Shown: positions 1 to 12,620 of the stretch, piece by piece
Layout: the number at the start of each line of letters is the position of its first letter
Position numbering within the stretch: position 1 is the stretch's first letter
Source of the DNA: Pleurodeles waltl
Lineage: Eukaryota > Chordata > Amphibia > Caudata > Salamandridae
Length of the DNA stretch: 64,000 bases
Direction of reading: 5' to 3'
NCBI RefSeq assembly: GCF_031143425.1
Contig: NC_090450.1
Location: 168,819,486 to 168,883,485 of the forward strand
Position numbers and translations under genes: made by a program
Notes under the pieces: generated by a model
What the model was told of the DNA's origin: nothing
The model's input: only the letters and a program-made list of their open reading frames with translations
Databases searched by the model: none

Positions 1-122
1 TCAGGCCCAATATGATCTAACATTTATTAAACACAAAAAACTAGAATTAAAACGCTATTAATGACAAACAACCCTATTATTTTTCTATGGAGAACTTTGT
101 TGAACTTAAATTGTGTTTTTAG
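1..122. other. flank left of the first LTR
   Basis: AT-rich sequence with no recognisable feature. It is the flank of the LTR that begins near 123. Confidence 0.4.
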
Positions 123-2122
123 CGTTGGACCTAGCTCTTTCTGCAGGGTCATCCTTTGTCTTTTTTCTTTTGCCGTTTCCCTTCACTTTTGCAAAATTTG
201 TTTTTGTTGGCTTTAATACTCTTGACACTTTACCATTGCTGACCAGTGCGAAAGTGCAGGTGCACTGTAGTCTAAGACATGCTAACAGTGGCTTATTCAC
301 TGTTGGTATATTTAATTTAATTATAAGTCCCTAGTAAAGTGCACTACATATGAACAAGGCATATAAATTAAATGCCTCTAGTGGGTCTGCAGCACTAATT
401 GGTCCAACCACTTAAGAAGCCTTTTAAACATGTCTAAGGCCTGCCTCTGCAGAGCCTGTATTTGCAGTTTTACTGCCATGTCAACTTGCCATTTCAAACC
501 TCTTTCAAAGACTTAAAATCCCCTTTTATTACACATAAGGCACCCCCAAGGAAGTCCCTAGGTAGCGCATAGGGCAGGGTGCTGTGTAAGTTAAGGACAG
601 AACATATACTTTTTAGTTTTACATGTCCTGGTAGTGAGAAACTCCCAAATTTGTTTTTCACTACTGTGGGGCTCACCCTCCTCATAGGATAACAATGGGA
701 ATTCCTTAATACATTTATCAAGTGTAATTCTGATTAAAAGCAGAAAGAGTTGTCATGTTTAGTACCTATGGAAGTGTAATGATAAATCCTCTTTAATGGT
801 AAAGTCAAATTTATCATTACTATGTCACTTTGAGAAAGTTGTCATTTTTTTACTGCTAGCCCTGTGTACCTGCTACCTGCTTCCAATATGTCTGGAGTAG
901 GTGACAGCTGGGCACTATGCATTCTTTCTAGATAGCCACACACAATGTGAGAGTAAGGGTAACTTGATCAGCCTTAATCAGTAATTAACTGGCTTGATGG
1001 TGGGGCAGATTTCATACTGCCTCACTTACACTTGAATTGGCTTGTCAAGTCCACCCACAATGGGGCTTAACAACCCTCTTTGTCACCCCAGCCATCTGGA
1101 AGCCAAGACAAGGGAGGGGGACGCTGGGCACCTGTGTGCTTCAAAGGCATGCTTCTAGAAGCTTCTCCCGCCCTCCAGAAACAGGGCACCAAATTATAAA
1201 TACTGGACCTAAGACACCGCCACTTCAGTACACTGCTGGACCTGTGGATACTCTGTCAGTAAGATGGACTGCTGTGCTGCTGAATGGAATGCCCCTCTGC
1301 TGGACTGCTACTTTGCTGGACCCCTTTTTTGCTGTGCTGACCTGTGCCTGCTGGCCTCTTGCCTGGGACTGACGAGGACTGGACCTGTATCTCTACAACC
1401 CTCAACCTAGAATGACTGCAAGGGGAGATGACTAGCCTCATGTTTTTGAAGTCTCAGGGACATAAAAGACATTCAACCAACCTTCTGCTGCACTTGGACT
1501 CTGCCATTTGTGAGCCTGCCCTACCAAATGTTACCACCCCAGTCCTGGACCCTAGGAAGTGGTCATAAGGGGGTCTGCCCTCTGTGGTCCTCACCGTTAC
1601 CACCACAAAGCCTTGCAAAGCAACGGCACACAGAATGTGCACCAGGAATTTAAAGTACAGTGTTCAGTGGGAATTAAGTGGGTCCCTGTAACGGGCATGC
1701 GCTCTAATGTGGTTGGTCTGAACTCTTGATGTTGTCCTGGTCCAGTGCAACCAGATAAGCACTGTTGGCGTGTTGCACCTTTATGTGCTATTTTCACCAA
1801 AATCTTTAAAACTGCATATCTCGGGAATTACCTATTGGATTGGTGTTGTTTTGGTCTTGTCTTACTCATAAAAATAGTCTCTATTTTTGTAGACTGATGT
1901 GGAGTCTTTTTGTGGTGTTTGTCAATGCATTACTGTAATTAAAGTGTTGCACAAATACATTAACATTGCCTCTCGAGTTAAAACCTGACTGCTCTGTGTC
2001 AAGTTACCAGAGGATGAGCACAGGTTATTTTACGGTGTATATCTGACTTACCCTAACTTGTATTGTGGTCTCTACATAGGCAGGTTGCATACCTCTGCCA
2101 ACCAGAGACCCAATTTCTAGCA
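123..2122 (+). mobile_element. solo-like Ty3/gypsy LTR (subfamily A), plus orientation
   Basis: A block of about 2.0 kb starts CGTTGGACC (a decayed TGTTGG) and ends with CCAATTTCTAGCA, the TG...CA layout of an LTR. Its last ~300 bp match the end of the plus-strand block at 21745-23363. Its first ~600 bp match the reverse complement of 7130-7831. No internal gag or pol follows, so it is a solo or truncated LTR. The flanking pentamers (TTTAG and CTTAT) differ, so no clean target-site duplication survives. The short ORFs inside are chance frames. Confidence 0.65.
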
Positions 2123-2956
2123 CTTATGAATTCCTTCCCAAAGAAAATATTTGTAGAAAATCCATCCTTTTGATTAATTGTCCAAATATTGGTAAATTTC
2201 CAATAGATCCTGATTTTCAAATAGAGATGGCATACTGTAACTTAAGGTTCTGATTCGAGAATTCTCAGGACCAAAGGATAATCACTGAAAATGTCAAAAA
2301 CAGGTGACATTTTATTTAAATGCAAGACTCTTAAGAAGACAGGCACTCCAGTCACTGTCCTAGTTTCAGAGTGACCGCCACCTCTCATCTTTGTTATCCT
2401 TCATTGCATCTACTACAACGAAAATGGATTACAACTATTTTAAACATACCTCACCAAAATAATATGTTTACCTCATTTCCACTGTGTCAAACCTCAGGCT
2501 CCAGGTTACCTCTTTTCCAAACCACTATTTATGATTTTTGAGCATGAAAGGTAAGTATGTGGTACTTGTTTGCTGAATTGCACACAAAATGCCACTGGTT
2601 TCAAATATTTTTCACCTTAGTCCATATGCCTAATATTTTTCCTGAGCTGTGCTCATTGCAGTGACGTGATTCTTAAATGGACAGGTTATTGAGAGTCAGA
2701 GGAGGAAACTGTAAGAAACTGGATTATCAGTTGACAGGAGTGAAATTCCCACAAAAGCCACTGAATAATTATATGCTTAACCCACTGGCAGCTTGGCAGA
2801 AAACAGTCAGGCTTAATTTAGTGGCAATGTGTAAATTATTTATGCAGCACCCAAACAGTAATAAAGTGAAAACGTAACAGAAGAATAATCCCAAACCAAT
2901 ATGGAAAAATAGAGGACACTTTAATAAATAAATTGACTCCAAAATGTTAAACGTTG
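2123..2956. other. no recognisable feature
   Basis: AT-rich sequence between the LTR and the inverted repeat. A 66-codon open frame near 2677-2877 has no recognisable motif and is probably chance. Confidence 0.4.
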
Positions 2957-3863
2957 TATCTCTGGGGGAGTGATTGAATCATGGTTTATGGCACTTGGCA
3001 TAGTCCTGGTGCAAACAGTGCATACAGACTTGCCTGCTGCATGCCAGAAGCACACTTGCTGTATGCATCCGCTGCACAGATGCAGAGCAGCTGCCCTTAA
3101 GTAGACCCTGGGAGGGGGAGGACTGTGGGAGATTGATGGGTGGGCTAAAAAGATGGGGAAGTAGAGGCAGGAATCAGGTGTCAGGAAGAGCAGGTAAGGT
3201 GCAGGGACATGGTAGGAGGGTGGGGGCCTGTGGGGAGCGCAACTGAGGGAGCAAAGGTCCTAAAAGAGAGAGAAAAGGCACAAACAACAGCAGAATTAGA
3301 AAGTTTAAGGAAAAATATCACCAAAAAGGCATGAATGACCAACTACAGGTGAGTGGTTGTGCCAGTCTCGGACAAAGTCACAAGTTCAGACTGACAGGGA
3401 AAGAGCACCAGTAGAGTATGGGATCAGGTGCAGCCCAATAACAGTTGTATCTTTTGTCCTTGATGCACGGACTGCACAATGATGCAATGCAAGGCTATGT
3501 GTGTGATTTGTCTGGGCTGCAAGGGAAGGTCCTGTGTAGGTCTGAGTCATATTATGTTTCGTCTGGTGAGTCTGCTTATCAGTTGCTGTGAGGTGGACAA
3601 AGTGAGGCTCATCGTTGGTCTGTGTCATGCTCTTCCTGACACCTCATTCCTGCCTCTACTTCCCCATCTTTGGAGCCCACCCACCAATCTCCCACACTCC
3701 TCCCCCTCCCAGGGTCTACTTAAGGGCAGCTGCTCTGCATCTGTGCAGCAGATGCATACAGCAAGTGTGCTTCTGGCATGCAGCAGGCAAGTCTGTATGC
3801 ACTGTTTGCACCAGGACTGTGCTCAGTGCCATAAACCATGATTCAATCACTCCCCCAGAGATA
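2957..3863. repeat. long inverted repeat, 236-bp arms with a 435-bp loop
   Basis: Positions 2957-3192 are the reverse complement of 3628-3863. By eye there are about nine mismatches and no gaps, roughly 96% identity, and the loop is 3193-3627. The right arm leads directly into the LINE that follows, so the arms look like a duplicated, inverted copy of its 5' untranslated region. Both arms share a CCTTAAGTAG block and a GCAGATGCAT-type motif. The arms are far better preserved than the neighbouring LINE ORF. Confidence 0.85.
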
Positions 3864-4082
3864 AGGCGCAGCACTCATTCGATCAGTCAACCCAGGAAGT
3901 CTCTCTTTCCACTGCTGGCTTTTCCTGCTACATACCATGGTAGGAGCCTTCCCCTGCACCCACTGTAGGTTCACCTGCAACAGCCTACCCACACATCTTA
4001 CAGAAGCTCCAGCAGAACCATCAAAACTCCACCTAATACCCCATGCTACAGCAAACCCACACTCGAAAGCTCACTCGCATGC

Positions 4083-4409
4083 ATGCTCCTCAACACACAA
4101 TTTCTGTGCAAACATACAACCAAAATATGTTACCTGCTGAACAGCGATGCACCAGACATCCTCTTCTTCTCAGAAATCACCACATTGGCACCCAATATTG
4201 TTACAGCAATCCCAGTAGGATACAAGATAGCAAGACAGGACTGTCCTCACAAGCCTGCAGGATGGCTCACAGTCATCTACAAAGACTCCATCAAATTCTC
4301 AACATCGTCGGAGAGTGCCACCCCATTTATGGAACACGTCCACTTCAAGCTGCAAATTGTCAACAACTTTAACTGGACGTCAAGCTATCTTCCACAGCTT
4401 CTTCACTGA
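4083..4409 (+). pseudogene. LINE endonuclease fragment (APE-type, N-terminal part)
   Basis: The open frame contains LLNSDAPDILFFSEITTLAP and IPVGYKIARQD. These fit the strand carrying the catalytic glutamate (a T/SE-T motif near PDI) of APE-like endonucleases in CR1/L2 LINEs. A later GWLTVIYKDSIKFS segment matches the following strand of such domains. The frame ends soon after, before the catalytic D-N and S-D-H motifs. Those would fall in the poorly conserved stretch 4410-4680, where a frame resembling DFKFLLED-type text is interrupted. It is non-functional. Confidence 0.65.
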
Positions 4410-5603
4410 ATTCATTATCACGCTCACCATCGACTCCAAAGTTTCATACTTCTGAGTGACCTCAAATTCCTCTTAGAAGACAGAACCAATCCATGCTCCA
4501 CAGCACTCCTCAAAAGCCTGAACAGGGTTGGAGTAGCCTAACCCATCACAGACCCAACACATACCACAGGACACCCACTGGACCCCATCTTCATCACCAA
4601 TAACAACATCAAGTAAAACTCCACTTTGCTGCTCACATGGACTAACCACGCCATCACCAAATCGAAATCAACACAAAGCAAGCCAACACACCCACCAGTG
4701 TCAGGCTGCCCAGCTGCAGCTGGGGCAAAATCTCAGACGCAAGCTGGCTCAACACCCTCAGCACAAAGCAAGCTAACCCAACCCCACTATGAATAACCTC
4801 AACAAAGGCATCATCTACTTCAACAACTTGATCAAGAAGAGTGCAGACTCCCTCACACCCATCAACTACAACAGGCAAAGGAGAATAAACAAGCAGGCCT
4901 GCTGGCACACAGAGAACCTTAAAGATTCCAAATGATATAAAATAAAGAGCAAGCCACAAAACCACAGATAGAACCACCCACCATGCTGCACTCAGACTCT
5001 ACCACCAGCAACTGAGAGAAACCAAGAAAAGAATGCTGACTGAATTAAATGAATGGAGCTTCATCAGCTGCAAAGAGATCATCTCGATCGTCAAGAAATT
5101 CACCACACCTGCGCCCTTTCGTCAGCAGCATCATTCCCTCCTAAGAACTTCTTCAGTAGCAAAATTACAAACATCCACAGCATCTTCACACACCAACTAG
5201 ATGCTAGCGATCTCATCTTCATCCTCCCATCCACTCAGGGGTCCAAAAAGACCCATACCCCCACCACTTCTACAACCTCAGTACATCATCTATCAGCATC
5301 AACATCACCCTCACACACATCATCAACATCTCCATCTCATCTGCCACATTTCCTAGAAGCATGCAGTAGTCAATGCCCTCCTCAAGAAACCGTTAGCTGA
5401 CCCAAGCCAAATGAGCAATTTCAATCTGTTCTCCCTGCTCCCCTACCCAGCCAACATGATAGAGAAGGCCATCAACAAGCCACCTTGATTTGCACTATCT
5501 ACTGGACAACACTCAATCAGGATTCAGAAAAAAATCTAGCACTGAAACAGAACTCACCACAGCCACCAATGACATTTAGAGCATTCTAGACCAAGGAGAA
5601 ACA

Positions 5604-6049
5604 GTGGCCTGTGTCCTCCTCAACCTCTCCTCTGCAGCATTTGACACAGTCTCCCACAAAATACTCATCAGAAGGCTCCAAAAGATTGAAATTCAATTCA
5701 AGGACCCACACTCAACTAGATCTTCTCCTTCCTCATGGGAACACCCCAAAGTGTTATACTACCTTCCTTCAAATCGGAGACCAAGAATCTGATCTACAGA
5801 GTCCCCCAGGGATTGTCTCTCAGCCCGACTCTGTTCAACATGACACCTCCCGCCTACATCAATCAAGCCCAAGGCTTCACCTTCGTCTCTTACACTGACG
5901 ACACCCAACGCCTGCTTTTCCTTGCAGACAAGACAACCACTAATAGAACCAACTTCACCAAAGGAACAAACATTGTAGCAGAGTGTTTGAGAACCAAACT
6001 GCTTGAAACTCGACTACGTCAAGACATAAGTACTAGTCTTTGGAAATAA
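5604..6049 (+). pseudogene. LINE reverse transcriptase core, frameshifted
   Basis: Two overlapping frames give RT landmarks. SSAAFDTVSHKILI fits RT block A (usually LSAAFDTVDH, with the first catalytic aspartate). YRVPQGLSLSPTLFN fits the block with PQG. FVSYTDDTQ fits the YADD catalytic block, read here as YTDD with both aspartates kept. The motifs lie in different frames, so indels separate them. Confidence 0.8.
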
Positions 6050-6107
6050 AACCTTTCTGTAGATCGCAACAGAGCTGGGACCAACACCCACTGACCACAC
6101 CAGAAAT

Positions 6108-6642
6108 TTGGTGATCATCCAGGACAACAAACTCAACCTGACAGCACAAGTCCATACAGTGAGCTTTGCCTGCTTCCACATCCTGTGTATGCTGCAAAAG
6201 ATCTTCAAAAGGCTGCCACATCAGACAAACCATCAGGCAAGCAGACTCAACTACGGCAATGCACTCTGTGCCAGAATCTTCAAGCAGCTCCTACACAGAC
6301 TTCGGACTATCCAGTATGGCACCACAAGACTCATTCTTCTCCCATGCCGCACCCACATCTCACCCCACCTCAGTAACTACACTGGCTTCCCATTCACAAA
6401 CGCAGCCAATTCAAATTCCTCATGCACACATACAAAGCGTTGCACAATACTGGACCAGTATACCTGAACAGCTGTATACACTTTCACTAGCCCACCAGGC
6501 TCCTACTCTCAGCCTCACAATCACTCACACACACTGTCAACATTCACAAAGGCAGAGCAGGTGGTCACTAGTTCTCAAATGTTGCATCCAAAGCATGAAA
6601 CAGCCTCCCATAGCACATCAGAGCCTCTTCCTCGCTTCTTGA
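6108..6642 (+). pseudogene. LINE C-terminal (post-RT) region
   Basis: The frame reads LNYGNALCARI, LRTIQYGTTRLIL and CRTHISPHLSNYTGFPF. This is the conserved thumb and connection text found after the RT in CR1/L2-type ORF2 proteins (usually SRLDYGNALY, RLQRIQNAAARLI, HI-PHL--LHWLP). It decays after about 6470 and fades by about 6770. Confidence 0.7.
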
Positions 6643-7129
6643 GTTCTGCAAGAGGCTGAAGGCCTGGCCCTTCGAATAACTCCGCATGGACCATATGCCA
6701 CACACCTGCTCATTTGCCTGGATACGATTACAGATGACTAGTGCGCTTTCCAGATCAACATAAAATAACACAACTGAGGGTGTCTTTTTATACCTTGTAC
6801 CAGCCTATGTGTGGGGGAAATCCCATGTCTCCTCCGAAATTAGTTTTGGCAAGTTTGCCCTCTTTCCTAGGGTTGGCTCTGATCTGTCTTCGGGGACTAA
6901 GGCAAGGGCAGGCCTGGTGTCTTTGTGTGTGCTCTAGTCAGGTTTCTTTGAAGTGTAATTAGTGCAGGATCCAACTCTTCCCTATCCATCCTGTCAGAAA
7001 GACCAAATCCCTTTACACAAAGGCACCTTTAGCCTCCTGTCTGGAAGGAATACAAATCACACTACAGGACAGCCATTACCAGTCATGCTGCCCTGGACAC
7101 TGATAGAAAGGCACATATCATTTAAGCAG

Positions 7130-7831
7130 AAAAATGCCAACTTTCTAAACATAGCATTTTCAGAATAGTCACTTAAAATCCAACTTTACCTTTTAAGAGG
7201 GTTTTAAATTACAATTCAAATGAGTGGAAGAAGTATTTCTCTATCTGCTCCCAAACTGAAGCTATCACTTATTAGATGTAATAATGTAACGCAGTGTTAG
7301 TCTAAGGAAGAGTTAGATTTTCTATATTGAAAAACAACTTTAAGAGTCCTTCAATGTAAAGACAGTACACATTTCCTACTTTTAAACACCATGCATTCTG
7401 TCTCTGAGACTTTAGGGCTTAACTTGGGGGTGACTTACAAGTATTGAGAAGGAAGGTTTAGGCCTGGCAAAAGGATTATTTTGCTAGGGAGAAATAGCAA
7501 TTTAAAACTGCACCCAAAGGCTGCAAATCTTGCTCGAACCATGTCTTACAGGGCTACTTTAGTGGATGACGCAATGGGTAATGGACCCTACTAGTAGCAT
7601 TTAATTTACAGGTCCTGGGGACATGTAGTACCATCTACTAGGGGCCTTTCAGTAAATTAAATAATCCAATTGAGTGTATACCAATTGTATCATGTTTAGA
7701 GAGGGGAGTAAACACACTTTACCACTAATTAAGAGGATTAAATTGCTCAGAGTCCTAAAAGCTAAAACAAAAAAGGTGCTTCCAAGGAATGCAACAATCT
7801 GGGGTGACCCTGCAGAAAGCCTTGTCCAACA
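7130..7831 (-). mobile_element. gypsy LTR U3 fragment (subfamily A), minus orientation
   Basis: The reverse complement begins TGTTGGACAAGGCTTTCTGC at 7831 and parallels the start of the LTR at 123 through the CTGCAGGGTCA block and the AAATTAAATGC-type block. The similarity fades near 7130. Only the U3 part is present; the R-U5 part is missing. Confidence 0.6.
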
Positions 7832-10009
7832 AAAATACTCTCCATTTTGTTCAGGGGAGAAATACATTCCAAAGTCTTGAATTATTGGACAGGGGGGTGA
7901 CCACAGAAAGCACAGATGCAGCATTCAATCTTAGAAAGAATGAGATTATGTAATTTGTCACACTAGAAACTAGTTAGAGCCCTGAACTTTTATGGTCGAT
8001 CCTAACAAATAATATATCCAGTAAGAAATAGCAAATTATATCAAACCCACCCTATATCATCCACAAAGTCACTACCAATACAGCACTTTTTCTGTTTTCA
8101 AGGTTATGGTCATTGATATGATGAGAACGCCAGCAAATAAGACAAAAGATTCCAAACTGATAATTTGTTTCCATTGAGTTAAAGCTGACCCAAATAATAT
8201 CAAAATTCGGTTTGAGGTGAAAATGATATTTGAGAAATGATGATTTAATTTTTCATCTAGTAGAATAATTTAATCAATCTTTTTTCGAATTTACGAGGTA
8301 ATGTTCAACAGGCATTAGAGTAGTAATAATGCTCTTATCTCTTTTGTAGGTATGCCATATAGGAAACAATTAGCTTTCTTGTCCTTCAATTTTAATATAG
8401 AAATCCAAATTGGGAAGGGCACTTTCACCTCTGAAATGCTCATCATGCCATGGCCTGCGTAGTTGGATGGTCTTTTGAGTCTCCTTCTAGATGGCCTAAA
8501 GAAATGGATACTCCACCCAGTAGCCACGACCTTATGACCCTGCAGAAAACAGCATATGTTAAAGGTGTCAAGTCTCTCTTTAAGAGGGCACATATAGAGG
8601 AAACCCGGAAAGTCAAAACAGTGCAATAAGCCTTCCTAGCAATCTTATAAATCTTGAATGAAGATAAAGATTAAAAGGAAGAGAATAGGAAAGCACCAAA
8701 TTCCTCTACTGCTAAGACAAGGTCAAGTCTATAGTTAATACACAGCAATATATACTCCATCTCCTGTGGAGTCACAGTGGAACCCTGATCTCTGTGCTTC
8801 TGGCAGGGATTTTTCAGTTTCTGCTAGGCTCACAAAGTTACATAAAGTCATTCTGCTGTCTTTGGGAAACTGACCCCAACTAACCCTAACAGACTTTCGG
8901 CTTGGCTTTTTTTACAGTCATCTCAGTCATCCCACACCACTTTCTTGGGGCTCAGGTACTCTTGCTATGGAATCTTGTAAAACAAACTCATCGGCATGTT
9001 ACCACAAGTAATCGTACACTATTTGTATTTACAAACAGCACCACACACAGATCAAATCACTTTGGCTTTTTAAGCTCACAGAAAGATGGGATGCAAGAAC
9101 AGCTTTAGATAGAAGATTCACATGTTTACGATGCGTGAGTTCATTCTTTCTTTGTATTATAGCTAAAGACCTATTGTTTATTATTATAGATTATGAAGTA
9201 TATAGAAATTTGAGATACCTGATGGAAATAGAAAATCCGACACTCTCTCAAAATCCCAGAGCTGACTATATATATAAAGAGAGTTATTTTCACAGGTTTG
9301 CCTAAAAGTGTGCAAAGTGGCACAAAGTGTTCTGTTAATTTTCATACTATTTTAAAGCCAGAAAAATGCACATCGCCATGCAAGTACCCATGCAATCATA
9401 AATAACCCACTAAGTGTATTGGAATTAGAAGAGGCCAGAAAGGAGATTGATTAGAAAGCGTTGCACATACAAAAAACCATGACAAAATAGGTGAAGAGGA
9501 AGGGTATATTAAGGGATGTGCAGCATTTTGATGAACTGCCTGGATATCCCGTGAATGGGTGCATTCTATCTAAAGATAAATGGTATCAGAAATATTTAAT
9601 TTCCCTTATGGCCAAATACCATCAACAAATCTTACAATGACTGGGCAAGGTCATGCTCAACATCTTATCCTTCACCATCTCCACAAGGGTTTAGTCTCTG
9701 GATTTCTATTCCCGACTAGTATCATATTAAGGCATCAAAGAAAAATGTCCCAGGCGGTGTGATACAAAAGGAGTGTAGTACACAAGATCATACCCTTAAG
9801 TCTAAAGCACACATTCTGATCCACCTTTCAAACTCTTGACCCATACCACATCATTGGAGGCAAGGTCTATTCGTTGGTATCCTTGACTTCACCATTACTC
9901 TCGGAAAGCTGTTTTCTGTGCTGTAGCTCAGTTAGTCACTGTAAAGTGAAACTTCATTCACATCCTCCATACTCGAAAATCTCACCCCTCCCATCCACGG
10001 AAATTAAAT
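7832..10009. other. no recognisable feature
   Basis: AT-rich, with short open frames on both strands and no motif I recognise. The segment at 9911-9926 (CTGTAGCTCAGTTAG) looks like a tRNA A box but lacks the rest of a tRNA. Confidence 0.4.
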
Positions 10010-10515
10010 GTAATGGCCAGATTTATCATACTTTCATGAAATGCAATGCAGCAAGGCACCTTGCTGTGCTGTGCTGCGCTGCCTGAAATGAGAGGGCAGA
10101 AATTAGCCATATTCCTGTCCTTTCCTTACTCTGGTGCACAATGTGCTGCCTCGCAGCAACGTAGGCATCCTTGTGCTGTGTTGCAAGGGTGCCTTTGTTG
10201 TAGGCAGGATTGTTTCTGTGCTGAGAGGCACACCTTCCTGCACAAAAACAATCCTCAGAGGCATTTTTCTCTTTCTAAGTGTGCTGCTGCAGAATGTAGC
10301 ACACTTAGAAACAGGAAACAATGAGGAGAAATAGGGAAATTTCTCCTTGTTGCCTCTCCCCTGGGAAGGCACAGCATTTTAACGCATTCCCAGGTTAACC
10401 TGTCTTGGGAATTTCTTGGAATACACCACAATCCGTAGGTGGATGCATGTGAACACCAGAGTGACGCAAAGCAGTGCCTTGCACTGACACGCATCACTCC
10501 AGATTTACGCAAGTG
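10010..10515 (+). repeat. non-autonomous multi-hairpin repeat, family H copy 1
   Basis: The start GGCCAGATTTATCATAC is typical of a TIR-bearing element. The block shares order and text with 39757-40215 (GGGCAG...ATTCCTGTCCTT...CTGGTGCA...CTTCCTGCA) and, inverted, with 53802-53915. It contains short hairpins, such as CTAAGTGTGCT paired with AGCACACTTAG near 10276-10308 and AGGATTGTTT paired with AACAATCCT. It has no coding capacity. Confidence 0.55.
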
Positions 10516-11045
10516 GCATTGATTGGCTTAGGTTACACTGAGATCACGGAAATGTAGTCCATAATATTGAGGTGATTTGGTAATCTGGTACTTGTGGTCT
10601 CAGGAAAGAGTTGAACTACTACATGGCAATGTCAACAGAGTCCTTTCCAGAGAACAGGGTGCTGAATAAGGTTTTACAGTCAACAATGTCCGATGGTGCA
10701 GAGAAATTTGGGGTTCAGCTGAAGAGTTAGTTAGGGTCACAGTTGGCCTTCTTCCGAGTTGGGAGGATCAGTGACATTTTGAGAGCATCAGAGAAGATGT
10801 CTTGCGTGAAGAAGGCATTGCTGATGTTTATCAGGGGTGTGATAGTTTCTACAGTAATTATCTTTATCACTAGTGACAGGACAATGTTATTTTTACCTTA
10901 CATGTACGAAATGTTAAGAGGTTGTGGAACTTGTTGGAGTTTTGGGGAAGCAACATAAGCCTCTGGATTTTTGGTTCCAGAAGTTGGAAATATCTGAATC
11001 TTGTACTGATGAAAAATTGAATATTCTCAAACTGTAAGAAAACTG
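10516..11045. other. no recognisable feature
   Basis: Mixed-composition DNA. A 71-codon frame at 10743-10958 has no recognisable domain. Confidence 0.35.
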
Positions 11046-11216
11046 AGGTCTTTATTTAGAGTTTGGCGGATGGGGTTACTCTGTGGCAAATGTGACGGAT
11101 ATCCCGTCCACCATATTACAATTCCATTATAGCCTCTGGAACTTGTAATACCGAGAATGGGATATCCATCATGTTTGTGACAGTCTACCCTTTCCCCTAA
11201 AGTCTAAATCAGGCCC
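11046..11216. mobile_element. full-length foldback MITE (TTTAGAGTTT family), decayed copy
   Basis: The left end TTTAGAGTTTGGCGGATGGG and the right end CTAAAGTCTAAATCAGGCCC are inverted relatives. The inner halves also fold on each other (GACGGATATCCCGTCC against GGGATATCCATC). The same family occurs at 16937-17105. TTA follows the right end, in line with a 3-bp duplication, but the left end is eroded. Confidence 0.6.
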
Positions 11217-12229
11217 TTAGTCTGGAAAGTCTTCTGCACGGACTATTTTTTTGCTTGATGTTCAGTAAGATTTTTTGTACCTGAAGCACTGATTATTAGG
11301 GGCCAAATTATTTTGTGTTACAATAAATCCTCATGTTGACTCGTTCTCCAGAATAAATTGGAGGAGTCCTTTTGAGTTTTTTTGTTCATTGAAGATAATA
11401 CCTATTAGCCTACTAAATGTTCAGCTCCCAAAATAAAAAGGATACAATAGTATGGCATTTTTGACGTCTTTAGAATCATTATTAAATCAGTGATAAAATA
11501 CTTGTTATACATAACACAGAGGCATAGTCATATGTCTGGAACTTTTTTAGGGAAAAGTAAGTGAGCTAATGATGAATTGTGAGGAATAGTCAATCATAGG
11601 TCAATCCACAAAGCCCGTTATGCTTGAAAAAGCCAAGTTTACTGTCTAAATGGCTCCATGTTGGCCTGTGAGGTATCCACGAAAGTATACCCTGGATGCA
11701 TACATTATTTTACAACTGTCTGGTTGTAATTAAATCCCACACTAGGAGTTAGGAGCTACAGATCATGCTGTAATTTGTCTCGAGAGTTTGTGAGTGCCTG
11801 CAAACTCATACACTTATTGACATTCATTATCTCCTCTCTGACCCTTTCTAACTTTGGAAATGTGTTGAGAATCCCTCCAGTAAAGAGCGCGATTAAATCC
11901 CCTTGAAAGGCAGGAAAAGGAATAGAACACCCAAAACCTTGTGGGGGTGTCGAGATAGAACATTTTACCTGTGGAGATTTAAAAAATCAATGAAATCACA
12001 AGTTGGACAACAAAGCCACTGTGTAAAACTAATTGTTGGTGAAATAGCAACTTGTGAAATTTTGCATTTTACGTTGCCACTAGTATGCCTGAGCCCTACT
12101 ACAAAAAGGGCACACTTTGAAACTGGTGCACCAGACCCGAACTGGGAGCTGCCCTGTGTTTCACAGTGCAGATGGAAACCCTCTTGCACGTGAAAGAGTG
12201 GAGAGAGATCCCCTGCATGCGGATACAGT
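11217..12229. other. no recognisable feature
   Basis: Non-coding, AT-rich DNA with only short chance ORFs, for example 11903-12193, which has no domain I can name. Confidence 0.35.
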
Positions 12230-12620
12230 GAGTGACTGCACCTGCCTGCAGAGGGACGTCTGCAGTGCCAATTGGACCCCCTTCTACCTATTCTGAGGGC
12301 TGCCCTCAGGGGGGTTCACTACTTTTTTGGTGTGCTATGAGATCGCCTCCTAAAGGGGCTGTTTGTGTCTGCACCTGCATCTATAACATGGTGCCAGTGC
12401 AGAGGAAAAGAAATTCCCTCATTTGCATGCAGTCACACCTCCATGCAAATTACAGAATGCCCCTCTCATGATAGTGATGGGGCTACATGTGCGCCAGCAC
12501 TATCCGTATTACAGAAGGGGCGACACAGTCATCTGCAGCCCCCTCTGTAATACCATTGTGTCCTAGGGGCAGGCAAAGCGGATGCCTATACACGTTGCAC
12601 TTCGGGGCACAATGTATAAT
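12230..12620 (+). repeat. non-autonomous repeat, family O copy 1 (octamer pair)
   Basis: It shares ordered blocks with 56450-56730: an inverted pair of ATTTGCAT octamers (12421-12429 and 12442-12450), a GGTGCAG/GTGCGCCAGC block, GTATTACAGAAG, and a CCCAGG/TGCACTTCGGGGCACAATGT-like end. A second inverted feature pairs TATTACAGAAGGGG with CCCCCTCTGTAATA around 12508-12552. I see no coding potential. Confidence 0.5.

Larger units (their letters stand above)
3864..6775 (+). mobile_element. degraded CR1/L2-like LINE retrotransposon
   Basis: Plus-strand remains of a non-LTR retrotransposon lie in family order: 5' region, endonuclease, reverse transcriptase, C-terminal part. No frame stays open for more than about 160 codons. 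Internal deletions, frameshifts and stops are frequent, so it is a fossil. The 3' boundary near 6775 is judged only from the loss of recognisable coding sequence. The clade (CR1/L2 group) is inferred from motif style, not from a tree. Confidence 0.75.

Noticed and set aside
9905..9985. tRNA-like A box (TAGCTCAGTTAG)
   Set aside because: No B box, acceptor stem or cloverleaf follows. A single 12-base match is expected by chance in 64 kb of two strands.
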